From contig JALDNG010000048.1 of NCBI GenBank assembly GCA_024349245.1, positions 1,505,001 to 1,569,000 of the forward strand: a DNA stretch of 64,000 nt, written 5' to 3'. Made by a program: the position numbers and the translations under genes. The stretch is from Neodontobutis hainanensis (taxonomy: Eukaryota > Chordata > Actinopteri > Gobiiformes > Odontobutidae). The notes beneath the pieces were generated by a model. The model had not been told where the DNA came from. It saw only the letters and a program-made list of their open reading frames with translations, and searched no databases. Of this stretch, positions 48,301-58,671 are shown in pieces; position 1 is the stretch's first letter, and every line of letters starts with the position of its first letter.

Positions 48301-51300
48301 GGTAGTCCTGGGTTAATGGGAGCTCCTGGCGCTGTTGGCGAACCCGGTGACATTTATGTGGCTCCTGGTTTAAAGGGAGACAAGGGTCTGCCTGGTCGTC
48401 CTGGTTCAGCAGGTAGGGCCGGGCAGGATGGACTACCGGGGAGAGATGGTCTTCCAGGTGCACCTGGGCTCAAAGGAGAACCTGTAAGTAATTTTTGTCA
48501 TATTAGTACCACCAAACAATTGTTATAATCTGGCCCTGTTGCACATTTTTATTGTTCCTTCTGCCTTCTTTGTCAGGCTAAAGAAGGCATCAAGGGTGAG
48601 CGTGGACCAGATGGTGAGCCTGGTCTTATTGGGCCACCAGGTGAGAGGGGTCCACCTGGCATCCCAGGCTTCGGTCGGCCAGGTGAACCCGGAGAAAAGG
48701 GCACTTCAGGCAGACCAGGCCATCCTGGAACTCCTGGACCACCTGGTAAGCATGGTTTGCAACTAAAAATGAATGTCATATTTTGACAAATTGCAATATT
48801 GTGTCATTTAATATTATACTATACACATCAACCAGGTGCCAAAGGTGACCCAGGGAAAGGTGCCAGCACACCAGGACCTCAAGGTGCCCCTGGGCCACGG
48901 GGAGAACCTGGTTTACCTGGACTTCAAGGTGGGTAACATTTATTTAAACAACACCAAAATAATTTTGCATAAATGCTTGTGTTTTTAGCGCTGCAGTTGA
49001 TTAGCGTTTATAGCACACGCGTCTGCAGATGGATAGCGTTTATAGCACATGCGTCTGCAGATGAATAGCGTTTATAGCACACGCGTCTGCAGTTGAATAG
49101 CGTTTATAGCACATGCGTCTGCAGTTAAATAACGTTTTTAGCACATATGTCTGCAGATGGATAGCGTTTATAGCACATGCGTCTGCAGTTAAATAACGTT
49201 TTTAGCACATGCGTCTGCAGTTGAATAACGTTTTTAGCACACGCGTCTGCAGTTGAATAACGTTTTTACCAAATGCGTCTGCAGTTGAATAACGTTTTTA
49301 GCACATGCGTCTGCTGATGAATAGCGTTTATAGCACATGCGTCTGCAGTTGAATAACGTTTTTAGCACATGCGTCTGCAGTTGAATAACGTTTTTAGCAC
49401 ATGCGTCTGCAGTTGAATAACATTTTTAGCACGTGTCTGCAGATGAATAGCGTTTATAGCACATGCGTCTGCAGTTGAATAACGTTTTTAGCACATGCGT
49501 CTGCAGTTGAATAACGTTTTTAGCACATGCGTCTGCAGTTGAATAACATTTTTAGCACATGCGTCTGCAGATGAATAGCTTTTATAGCACATGTGTCTGC
49601 AGTTGATTAGCGTTTATAGCACATGTGTCTGCAGATGAATAGCTTTTATAGCACATGCGTCTGCAGTTAAATAACGTTTTTTACACACGCGTCTGCAGTT
49701 GAATGGGGTTTTTAGCACATGCGTTTGCAGTTGAATAGCGTTTTAGCACACGCTTCTGCAGTTGAATAACGTTTATAGCACATGCGTCTGCAGTTGAATA
49801 ATGTTTTTAGCACACGCGTCTGCAGTTGAATAGCGTTTATAGCACATGCGTCTGCAGTTGAATAGCGTTTATAGCACATGCGTCTGCAGATGAATAGCGT
49901 TTATAGCACATGCGTCTGCAGTTGAATAGCGTTTATAGCACATGCGTCTGCAGTTGAATAGCGTTTATAGCACATGCGTCTGCAGTTGAATAGCGTTTAT
50001 AGCACATGCGTCTGCAGATGAATAGCTTTTATAGCACATGCGTCTGCAGTTGAATAGCGTTTATAGCACATGCGTCTGCAGTTGAATAGCGTTTATAGCA
50101 CATGCGTCTGCAGTTGAATGGCGCTTATAGCACATGTGTCTGCAGTTGAATAACGTTTTTAGCACAGGCGTCTGCAGTTGAATAGCGTTTATAGCACATG
50201 CGTCTGCAGTTGAATAGCGTTTATAGCACATGCGTCTGCAGATGAATAGCTTTTATAGCACATGCGTCTGCAGTTGAATAGCGTTTATAGCACATGCGTC
50301 TGCAGATGAATAGCTTTTATAGCACATGCGTCTGCAGATGAATAGCATTTTTAGCACATGCGTCTGCAGATGAATAGCGTTTTTAGCACATGCGTCTGCA
50401 GTTGAATGGCGTTTTTAGCACATGCGTCTGCAGATGAATAGCGTTTTTAGCACATGCGTCTGCAGTTGAATGGCGTTTTTAGCACATGCGTCTGCAGTCA
50501 AATGGCGTTTTTAGCACATGCGTCTGCAAATGAATTGTGTTTTTGTGTTGGGTGTAGGTGACAAAGGACTTCAAGGAGACCCTGGGGCACCAGGTTTTCC
50601 TGGACAAAAGGGTGAACCAGGAGCCTCTGGAATTGGATTTCCGGGTCCAACTGGTGCTAAAGGTAAGAGTTTCTTTGATGGGTTAATAACTGAAGGTTTT
50701 TACAGATTCAACAAGAATTTTTTGACAGGAATCAGTGGAACCATAGGAGCTTCAGGAATCCCAGGAGAACCAGGAAAACCAGGTCGTGATGGCCTGACAG
50801 GACAACCAGGTCCACCTGGTCTAAAAGTCAGCATTTGATATTTACAACTATTCATGTTTGTAATTACACAATAATGGGCATAAATCCATATTCTCCACAG
50901 CTAGGTTGATAAACGTGTGTCTTATGAACATTGTAGGGTGAACCAGGACGTGGACTGCCAGGGCCTAAAGGTGCACAGGGCCCACCGGGGCTTACTGGTT
51001 TCCCAGGGGAGAAGGGTAACCTTGGACATCCTGGTGTCCCTGGAAAGGATGGGTTTACTGGCCCCCCAGGGTCTCAGGGAGTTAAAGGTATTAAATGTTT
51101 TCTATGTTTTGGACAGTTGCGCATCACTGTGGAAATATTTAAATTGTATCAATTATTTTTAGGTGATGTGGGACCCCCTGGACCTCCTGGACAGGGGGGA
51201 ATTCCAGGTCCACCTGGAAAAGGGGCACCTGGAGCACCTGGTCCACAAGGGCCGCCTGGAGAACCAGGTTCATATGGTGAGTACAAAATTAGCATCTGAG

Positions 51301-54300
51301 CATTTACAAGTTGTGACTGAATTTAACACTTCATCTTAAGTTTCCATGTTGCTTACACAGGCAGAGAAGGGGAAAAGGGAGAAAAGGGCTTCCCAGGGTC
51401 CCCAGGATTGGACATGCCAGGTCCTCAGGGAGAGAAAGGAGCCCCAGGGTTTCCAGGATTATCAGGTTCTAAAGGCCTTCCAGGTCCTCCAGGTTTTGCA
51501 GGCAGAGATGGACTCCCTGGCAGCCAAGGTATACCTTTTCACTGTTCTTGAAATGTGTCCAACTTTCTAATCCAGTGTTTGGAATAATAATTCCATTTGT
51601 GTCTGCTGTCCAGGTTCTAAAGGAGAGATGGGTGTAATGGGAACACCCGGAATGCCAGGGTTTCCTGGCCCTCCAGGTGTACGTGGATCTTCAGGTCTGA
51701 GAGGTGAGTGAGACACACAATCATTATCATAAGTAATTCACAATTAAGAGGTAAAGTAAAACCAGAATCAGAAAGAATCTTTTCCAATATGTGTGTTAGG
51801 CGACCCGGGTCTCCCTGGAGACAGAGGAGATACAGGAGAGCCTGGACAGAAAGGAGAGAGAGGGGATCGAGGTCTTCAGGGACCACCTGGAAACATAACA
51901 AACGTGGACATGGAGCACATGAAGGGAGAGAAGGGAGACTCTGGTGACAAAGGTATTTTCCTGGCTCATTACCTCTTCGTTCTGTATTGATAAGTATACT
52001 GCCAGGTTTGTTGATGTTTTTCATAATGAGTTATTCCTGTCAGGTGTCCCGGGCCTTAGCGGACAGAAAGGACACAGAGGACTGACAGGAGAACCGGGCA
52101 TGGCAGGAAAAGATGGAGAGCGTGGTGTTCCTGGACACCCAGGTATCATATTCGCTCTTATATTCAGCACCTTGCAAATATTTTTGTTTGGTTTAACTTG
52201 TGCTAGCTGGAAAATGTATTATTATAAATTGGATAAACAATTTATAATTTTTTTCACAGGTGAAAAAGGAGACCAAGGTGCTCCTGGAGATCCTGGACAT
52301 ATGGGACCACCTGGACAAAAAGGCAGTGTTGGGGCAATGGGTATACCAGGTACAGTCACAAATAAACTTAATAAACTTCTTAATGAGTCAAAGACATGTG
52401 TCTGTGTGTGTAAATACTAATACTTATTTCAGGCAAAGAATCTTATAAAGATTACAGCAGCTTGTACAAACAGAAAGAAACATCTTGTGTCACTGTGTGA
52501 TTTGACAGGTGTTGCTGGTCCGAAGGGCACAAAGGGTGATGTGGGCACACCAGGTCACCCTGGATTCAGAGGTACTGATGGAGAAAAGGGAGATCCAGGA
52601 GTCCCTGGTGAACCTGGTATTGGGGTCCCTGGACATCCAGGAGAAAAGGCAATTTATGTTCTGATTTTGTGTTTTGAGTCACCTCTGTTGTGCCTTACAG
52701 AGCTAATGATAAGAGACATCATATATGTATTTTATAACAGGACAAGCCAGTTTAATCAATATTTAACAGATACCAGAGCATTCTGTACAGTCTGTAAGTC
52801 CAGCAGCTCATATGTGGATATGTGCAGAAATGAGAGAGAATGCTTGACCAGCAGCTTATGTGCTAACATCTTTTGTGTTCACTACAGCATCTCTCTCCTG
52901 TGTCATCAGTGCACATGTCTGTACTTTTCTTTCAGGGTCCAGTTGGTCAGCAAGGATTTCCAGGATCACCAGGAGAGAAGGGTCAGAAAGGTCTAATGGG
53001 TATGCCCGGCCAGCCTGGTCTGCAAGGATCTAAGGGAGACATTGGAGGCCCTGGTTATCCTGGTCAGAGTCTTTACCATATTCGAAAATTAACTGTATTA
53101 GATTTGTGTTGTTTCTTTTGCTGTGATCTCATGTGTTTTGTATAGGTCAGCCAGGGAGACCCGGGGAAAAGGGCACTCCTGGATTGTCGGGGTCCCCTGG
53201 AGAAACTGGTCCTAATGGTCGGCCAGGTGAGAATTTCTTTCTGATTTGCTGAAGTGTTGAGTGGCGTGGTTGTATTTTTGACACATTAGTGACATTCTGT
53301 ATAATGATTATCCTGTTAGGTGAGCCTGGTCTTCAGGGGCCTCCTGGCACCCCTGGAGAGAAAGGACAGCCTGGAGTTGATGGCATCCCTGGATCCTCGG
53401 GAGAGAGAGGAGAACCAGGTCTTTTATCACTTTGTGGTTCTATGAAATAAACACATGTGACTTTGATGAGCTCTATCTTTTCACATTTGTTGATAAAAAT
53501 GTTGCAGTAGTGCTGCAGGTAACTGATCTGTAAGCTGTCTCCCTCTGCAGGGTTACCTGGACAAGGCTTCCCTGGGTTACCTGGAACAATTGGCAGTAAA
53601 GGTACAGCTAAAACATCCCGCCTAATCCTGTATAAATGGTCTAAAAAGTACTTTTATGACATAAATTCTTTATTTTTTTGTCTCAGGTGATAAAGGAAGT
53701 CCTGGCTTTCCTGGCACTCCTGGACATCCGGGTGTCCCTGGGATCAAAGGTGACAAAGGATTACCAGGCCCACAAGGTCCCCAGGGGGAGTTAGGAGAGA
53801 GGGGACTGCCTGGTGCCTCTTTGGAAGGATCCAAAGGAGAAAAGGGAGAAAGCGGACAACCAGGTGAACCAGGTAAGACACTAATGAACCAGAACATGAT
53901 TAAAATAGGAGCCCATCTCTGCTATTTAAAGCACTGACACTTAATTGTTTCTATAAACTAGGATCTACTGGTGCACCAGGACTTTCTGGAGTCCCAGGCA
54001 GAGATGGACAAAAGGGTGATAAAGGAGACCAGGGACATCCAGGTTTTCAGGGAGAGACGGGTCAAAAAGGAGATCCTGGATTTTCTGGTCTTCCAGTGAG
54101 TCACCTGTCACACCTGACACTCACCTTATATAATATTTACTGGTTCATAAAATAATGCGGAAACTGTGACTATTACAGGGGCAGGCTGGTCTTCCAGGTG
54201 TTGATGGACTGAAAGGAGAAAGGGGACAGCAGGGCGCCCCTGGCTTCAGAGGTAATTTATCAGTCTGCGATAGGTCTTTGTGGAGTATTGTTTATGTAAA

Positions 54301-56178
54301 AATGTCTGCTGAAAAAGTGATGTGGTACTTGTGAATACTTTACTCCAGGTGAAAAGGGTGATGTAGGAGACATTGGATACAAAGGAGAGCATGGAGACAT
54401 AGGATACCCAGGAGAGAAGGGTAATAAAATGCTAAATACATACAGAGAGAACAGCTGTTTCGATTGTGACTGAATTGACTGAATTGAGTGATGTCTTTGG
54501 TCACACTGCTAAAAATGCTTTTTCTTTATGTTACTCTATATTTTAGGCAATGTTGGTCCCCCTGGTCCACAAGGTCCCCACACCTTCATTAAGGGAGACA
54601 TAGGTTTCCCAGGAATCCAGGGCTTGCCTGGACCACAGGGTGCAACTGGGTATACAGGACCAAAAGGGACACACGGTAAAGAATGGCTAGATTGAAGATC
54701 TACTCTCCAATTGACTATCCTCACTCATCTACTTTCACTTTTGACAAAATTTAATTGTTTCTTTCTCGTAGGCATTACTGGCATCACTGGGCCGAAAGGT
54801 GAAGATGGCATACCTGGTTACGATGGTCTGCCGGGAGCCAAAGGAGAGCCTGGCCTTCCTGGCCCACAAGGTTGGAAATTTAATACGTCCAATTTTCATT
54901 AAAGGTGTGTCTGCACATACTTTCATGGCACATTGTTTCACATCTGTAGGTCCCAGAGGACATCCGGGACCATCTGGGCCTGATGGTGTGCCTGGTCAGT
55001 TAGGGCCACCTGGGCCCTCTTCAATGGAACATGGGTTTTTGGTGACCCGACACAGTCAATCAGTGGAGATCCCACTATGCCCTGATGGAACATCACCTAT
55101 ATACGATGGCTACTCTTTGCTGTATGTGCAGGGCAACGAACGCTCTCATGGACAAGACTTGGGTAAGACTTACAGTGAGATGAAATATTAAGCATGGGGG
55201 CAAGAGTGAAGAAATGCATGTCCTGTGGCTCTTTGTTTTAGGTACGGCTGGAAGTTGTCTTAGAAAGTTCAGCCCGATGCCTTTTCTCTTCTGTGACATC
55301 AACAATGTGTGCAACTTTGCTTCTCGTAATGACTATTCATATTGGCTAACCTCCCCTGAACCCATGCCCATGAGCATGGCACCAATCACTGGGGAAAGCA
55401 TTAGGCCCTTCATCAGCAGGTGAAAAGGACCATTATATGACATTAATAAATGGGTTTGACCCCTAAAGTTGTGCTTGATCACATGTACTGACCTCAGCTC
55501 TCATGTGGGAACAGATGTACAGTGTGTGAAGCCCCAGCCATGGTGATAGCTGTTCACAGTCAGACCATCATGATCCCATCATGCCCTCATGGATGGGACT
55601 CTCTGTGGATTGGTTACTCTTTTGTCATGGTGAGTCTAGGAGGATCCTGTGTCAGTACGAGTACAGTGTCATTGTCACAAAACACAACACTAGTTCTTAT
55701 TACACGACACACATAATAGGTTTGCAATCTGATGCTTCAAAAACATTCAAAGCAAACGTTCCCATAGCAAACATCTGAATTTAAATATGATAGACTGAAA
55801 AAATTTTCTTTTCAATGTGTTTATTTTTGTCTGTAGCACACCAGTGCCGGTGCAGAGGGGTCAGGCCAGGCTCTTGCGTCTCCCGGGTCTTGTTTGGAGG
55901 AGTTTCGCAGTGCACCATTTATTGAATGTCATGGCCGAGGAACCTGCAACTATTACGCCAACTCCTACAGCTTCTGGCTAGCCACTATCGAAGACAACGA
56001 AATGTTTACGTAAGACAATTTAACCCCCCTCATTTAACGTCAACATAATTTCTTCCTCAATGGCATGTTTTAACATTTCATTGTAATGTTTTCCAGGAAA
56101 CCTGTCCCAACAACGCTAAAGGCTGGAAATCTGCGTACACACATTAGTCGCTGTCAGGTGTGCATGAAGAGAACATAA
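30276..56178 (+). CDS. col4a1: collagen type IV alpha 1 chain, complete, 52 coding exons
   Basis: Encodes the alpha1 chain of basement-membrane collagen IV, which pairs 2:1 with alpha2. The spliced frame is open throughout: 4917 nt, 1638 residues plus stop (human alpha1 is 1669). Order: signal peptide (1-23), 7S start with cysteines in GCGASCGKCDCSG (exon 2), long Gly-X-Y helix with about 20 interruptions, NC1 (1410-1638). Exons 1-12: 30276-30344, 43306-43359, 44227-44316, 44514-44558, 44655-44699, 44785-44847, 44926-44979, 45271-45297, 45371-45445, 45530-45592, 45676-45711, 45800-45838. The rest are given in the next entries. The start is the only ATG in frame before the hydrophobic leader; the frame opens upstream only with GTG. 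Alpha1 rather than alpha3/alpha5 is indicated by GLDMPGP, SKGEMGVMGTPG, LPGQGFPGLPG and FLVTRHSQ. Orthology is by remembered family sequences, so an alpha5-type paralogue is not fully excluded. Confidence 0.88.
30345..43305 (+). other. col4a1: col4a1 intron 1 (12.96 kb)
   Basis: Intron from GTAAGT at 30345 to TTTTTACCTTAG before 43306. It holds no convincing coding exon; the open frames inside it lack family resemblance and splice signals. I see AT-rich unique sequence, a possible degraded hAT-like fragment near 33.7-34.2 kb, a short fragment of a fish SINE-type motif near 38490-38516, and scattered GC-richer patches (for example 41.62-41.72 kb) that could be regulatory. Long first introns of type IV collagen genes are known to carry enhancers; nothing here proves one. 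Confidence 0.7.
45237..45256. repeat. short (TA)n tract in col4a1 intron 7
   Basis: About ten TA repeats ending 14 bp before the exon 8 acceptor (exon starts at 45271), so it sits in the branch-point region. Confidence 0.85.
45999..48928 (+). other. col4a1: col4a1 exons 13-27 (helix, N-terminal half)
   Basis: Exon coordinates: 45999-46088, 46172-46207, 46309-46368, 46477-46512, 46593-46637, 46738-46770, 47140-47200, 47324-47359, 47449-47595, 47701-47784, 47865-47948, 48148-48218, 48292-48483, 48577-48745, 48836-48928. Through exon 18 the exons start and end on whole Gly-X-Y codons. From exon 19 most splits fall after the first base of a Gly codon. Helix interruptions include the exon 12/13 region (GDRLAFMGGKG and a TTTTVYVPG run), exon 21/22 (NASHCNIKIG, with an N-glycosylation sequon and a cysteine) and exon 23 (GDTCSHCNG, a CxxC). 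The last two sit where human alpha1(IV) also has a single cysteine and a CxxC pair. The exon 21 donor (GTGCGC) and exon 22 donor (GTTGAC) are weak but keep the frame. Confidence 0.85.
48981..50545. repeat. minisatellite, 32-bp unit, about 48 copies, in col4a1 intron 27
   Basis: The unit is about 32 bp (spacing between successive GTCTGCAG cores is exactly 32, for example 49021 and 49053). It consists of a GAATAGCGTTTATAGCAC half followed by ATGCGTCTGCAGTT. Variants alternate GTTGAAT/GATGAAT and AGCGTTTAT/AACGTTTTT/GGCGTTTTT. They are grouped: AACGTTTTT units dominate about 49130-49560, AGCGTTTAT units about 49800-50330, and GGCGTTTTT units the last 150 bp, which suggests local expansion. Nearly every unit carries two CpGs and a PstI-type CTGCAG. 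The array fills almost the whole 1629-bp intron and stops about 12 bp before exon 28. Confidence 0.97.
50558..54870 (+). other. col4a1: col4a1 exons 28-47 (helix, C-terminal half)
   Basis: Exon coordinates: 50558-50662, 50729-50826, 50937-51087, 51163-51276, 51361-51528, 51614-51703, 51800-51952, 52044-52142, 52260-52349, 52509-52648, 52936-53062, 53146-53226, 53320-53418, 53551-53601, 53687-53872, 53962-54095, 54179-54251, 54349-54420, 54547-54675, 54772-54870. Every junction keeps the Gly-X-Y frame. Exon 34 has two RGD triplets (DRGDTGEPG and ERGDRG) and the interruption GNITNVDMEHMKG. That interruption aligns with the VDM...MKG interruption of human alpha1(IV) and adds an NIT glycosylation sequon. 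Exon 37 ends at a probable GC donor. Introns are short, mostly 60-300 bp. Confidence 0.85.
54950..56178 (+). other. col4a1: col4a1 exons 48-52, NC1 (arresten) domain
   Basis: Exons 54950-55162, 55242-55419, 55515-55629, 55837-56009 and 56097-56178. NC1 starts at 55021 and is 229 residues long, the usual alpha1 length. It has two homologous halves; all 12 cysteines are present, starting with Cys20 (IPLCP). NC1 directs chain selection and trimer nucleation, and joins protomers end to end into hexamers. The sulfilimine crosslink positions known from collagen IV are kept: Met93 in PMSMAPITG and Lys211 in TLKAGNL. The chain ends CQVCMKRT and then TAA. Some positions resemble alpha3 (IPxCPxGTxPxYxG, CTVCE, CPHGW) or alpha5 (GWDSLWIGYSF, ANSYSFWL) rather than human alpha1. 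Confidence 0.92.
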
Positions 56179-56236
56179 GGCCCAGCGTTGGAGCCGCAAA
56201 CCAATGCCATGTGCTGAAGTCCTCTACCTGGCCAAA

Positions 56237-56247
56237 AGATGGTGCTA
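56237..56247 (+). promoter_or_regulatory. miR-29 target site in col4a1 3' UTR
   Basis: AGATGGTGCTA lies 59 bp after the stop codon. It is complementary to nucleotides 1-11 of miR-29 (seed AGCACCA plus flanking bases), which is longer than the 8-mer usually required. Collagens, including COL4A1, are established miR-29 targets in mammals, so a conserved repression site is likely. Confidence 0.7.
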
Positions 56248-57319
56248 TTTCCCAGTAAGTGAGACAGGAAAGGGACAAAGGCGTGGCTTGCAGACCAGCT
56301 TTGAGCTCAAAAACATTGAGACCAACGGGCCTTTTGCAGAACACATCTTGAAAGCATGCCTCTAAAAAGACTAGCACCTGGTTTACCACTGCACTGAATA
56401 CACTCACCATGAACTGGTAAACTGGTGTCTATTTCAAAAGCCTTGTGTCAGGTGCTATTCATTCTCACTTATCTGCCCTCTTTGTCTTTTCTGTCAATGA
56501 CACATTGAGCAGAGATATAGTTCCCTATTACCTTTATACTTTTGTAAATGTTGGGACTTACCACTGGTTAATTGCTCATTCACAATATGCCCAGTAACTA
56601 CAGCCATATATCACTCACTCTTTTGTAAATATGATGCTTTCCTTCCAGCATAGATCAACATACGCTCCTCAGGTTATTACTTTGTGTGTTATTAAGTACT
56701 TTATTTATAAGATTTATGAGAATATTTTTGGCTTGAGTGTATCTCAAAAACAGTGTTTCTGCTTCTGACCACAACCACATTCTTATTAACACAAGAAACA
56801 GCACTGAAATGTTATTGGCAGGTGTATGATTGAACAATGTATGGGAGAATGATAGGGTGTTCTGTATGTTTTTATGAATGACGCCTGCATATACTATGTT
56901 AAAATAATCCAAAAATGCACATGTAAAAGATAAATCACTCTTTATGTGTAACATTTTTTTTTTTTTTTTACTATTTACCAAGTATTTTTGATCCCAAAGA
57001 CATGTATATACTGAAGTTACACATTATTTACTTCTGCTCATGTACTAGACTTTTCCTATTTGAATTTTTATGTTACTTTATTGAGGGCCAAAGAGACATA
57101 GAGGATTGTATTATTTAAATACACAAGTCATGTAATATGAAGTTTGCTTTTATTGTATGTCCATAAGAGCATTCCCTTACTGACATCAAAAGACCTGTGC
57201 CTTATTAACTTGAGAGACATTCAGCTGCTGTCTTGTGCCAATTAAGAAGTAAAACAGAGAATTCAAACTTCTTTTTTTGTTTTATTATTCTTTTCCCAAC
57301 CCATACTGTATAATTACAC

Positions 57320-57325
57320 AATAAA
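57320..57325 (+). terminator. polyadenylation signal of col4a1 (AATAAA)
   Basis: Canonical hexamer about 1.14 kb after the stop codon. A T/GT-rich stretch follows at about 57353-57380 (ending TTTTGTTGTGCAG), as expected for the downstream element. It is the best signal seen in this 3' region. Confidence 0.55.
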
Positions 57326-58489
57326 GTGATCTGTAGAATATTCTGTTTACATGTTACATTTTAATTGTTTTGTTGTGCAGTTGTCTGGTGGCTTTGTCCT
57401 GAGTCTGACTCAGCTTAGCAAAAACATTTGATTAGACTTTACTGAACAGTTAAAGTACATAGTCGGGCTGAGCAAGTAGTTTTTTTCATCTACTTATTTG
57501 TAGCACATAATTTACTATACAATGCATAAATACTTTTACTTGTACATGAGTAAATTTTAACCAATATAAAACTGTACTTTTATTTCAGCTCAATAATACA
57601 AAACAAAAAAGTAATCTCCATATATTCCACTAGAGAGCAGCAGAGCACCACAAAAATAAACAGCGGGCTTACGCTCTGCCAATATTCATGTCTGAAAACC
57701 TTAACTTTATTCGTAGCTGCTGTGTTTCAATAATTTGTTCATTCACTGCTGCTAGCCATTATTTCGACAATGGGCAGAAAAAGCTCACCTCAAACTTATA
57801 CACACCAATTACAGTGCTGTTTGTGCAGTATCTCTTTCACTGTGTGGCTTGAGCACCAACACTTTCACAGCCACTACCTCAGCACTTCTACTGGGACTGT
57901 GTCCAACAAACCCGTTCACCCCACGAAAACACAAACAGATCAATAAGCTCTGCAGAGAACCAGATAACCCCACTTTCATCTCCACTCTTGTCTTTCATCT
58001 CCCCCTGGAATCCTATCCCCTGTTTCCTCTGTTGTCATCAGACGGACAAACACAGGCCTTGACCCTTGTCAGCTTTCATAAATAAGCCTAACGAGGCCTT
58101 GACCTTTGACCTCAAGGTCGCTCAGCTGCAGGTTGAAATGGTTCAATGACAGCTTCACGGGAAAGCAGTGGACCAGTTATTTCAAGCTGGAGCTAATAAG
58201 CAGCATGGGGCAAACAATTCTACCCCTAACTAAAGCTGGAAGCTGGGTACTGCCAAAGTAATAGAACATTTTCATAAGTCCAAGTCATGAGAAAGAGACC
58301 TAGTAATTCAAAATTTTCATTATTAACTCGAAGCAGCACAATGTAACTTCGGACGTGACACATGAACTAGTGGTGAATTTAGTCAGCCAGGCCCAGAAAG
58401 AGGATTGGATTTTTCTGTTTGATGACATGGAAGTATCAAAAGTTCTTTAAAGTTTTGTTTAGTATGTTTAAATTAATTAAGGTACAAAA

Positions 58490-58671
58490 ACAGTGGCAGT
58501 GGTTGTGGGGTTAGCACATTTGTATCATGACCAGAAGCTCATGGGTTCAATCCCCACAGTCAATGTACATGAGTGTGAATGGTTGTCTCTATTTTCCTTG
58601 CTGATTTTCCAGAGTGGAGTAGCTTAGTTATGCACCAGCCCCCTGCAAGCTGAAATGATAGAAAATGAATG
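58490..58671 (+). mobile_element. tRNA-derived SINE, degenerate
   Basis: Head resembling an A box (GTGGGGTTAGCAC), B box GGTTCAATCCC at 58544-58554, then a tRNA-unrelated body with GTGTGAATGGTTGTCTCTAT and an ending GATAGAAAATGAATG. The body order is that of a common teleost SINE. It lies in the intergenic region downstream of col4a1. Confidence 0.6.

Larger units (their letters stand above)
56179..57345 (+). other. col4a1: col4a1 3' UTR
   Basis: From the TAA at 56176-56178 to just after the AATAAA hexamer at 57320-57325, giving a UTR near 1.15 kb. It is AT-rich and holds a miR-29 seed match near its start. The cleavage site itself is inferred from the hexamer; earlier or later polyadenylation is possible. 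Confidence 0.6.

Noticed and set aside
48981..50545. Array of regularly spaced repeats as a CRISPR
   Set aside because: The units are contiguous and have no unique spacers, there are no cas genes, and the locus is an animal intron. It is a minisatellite.
53670..53897. Minus-strand collagen-like frames over col4a1 exons (also 48573-48779 and 54536-54724)
   Set aside because: Gly-Pro-rich codons (GGN CCN) read as Pro/Gly on the opposite strand. These are shadows of exons 26, 42 and 46.
29425..56178. Pair is col4a3/col4a4 or col4a5/col4a6
   Set aside because: The minus gene has SGGCQC and GETGIMGFPG (alpha2-like). The plus gene has GLDMPGP, SKGEMGVMGTPG, the VDM..MKG break and LPGQGFPGLPG (alpha1-like). 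The 52-exon count also fits col4a1. Some NC1 residues keep a small doubt, stated in the findings.
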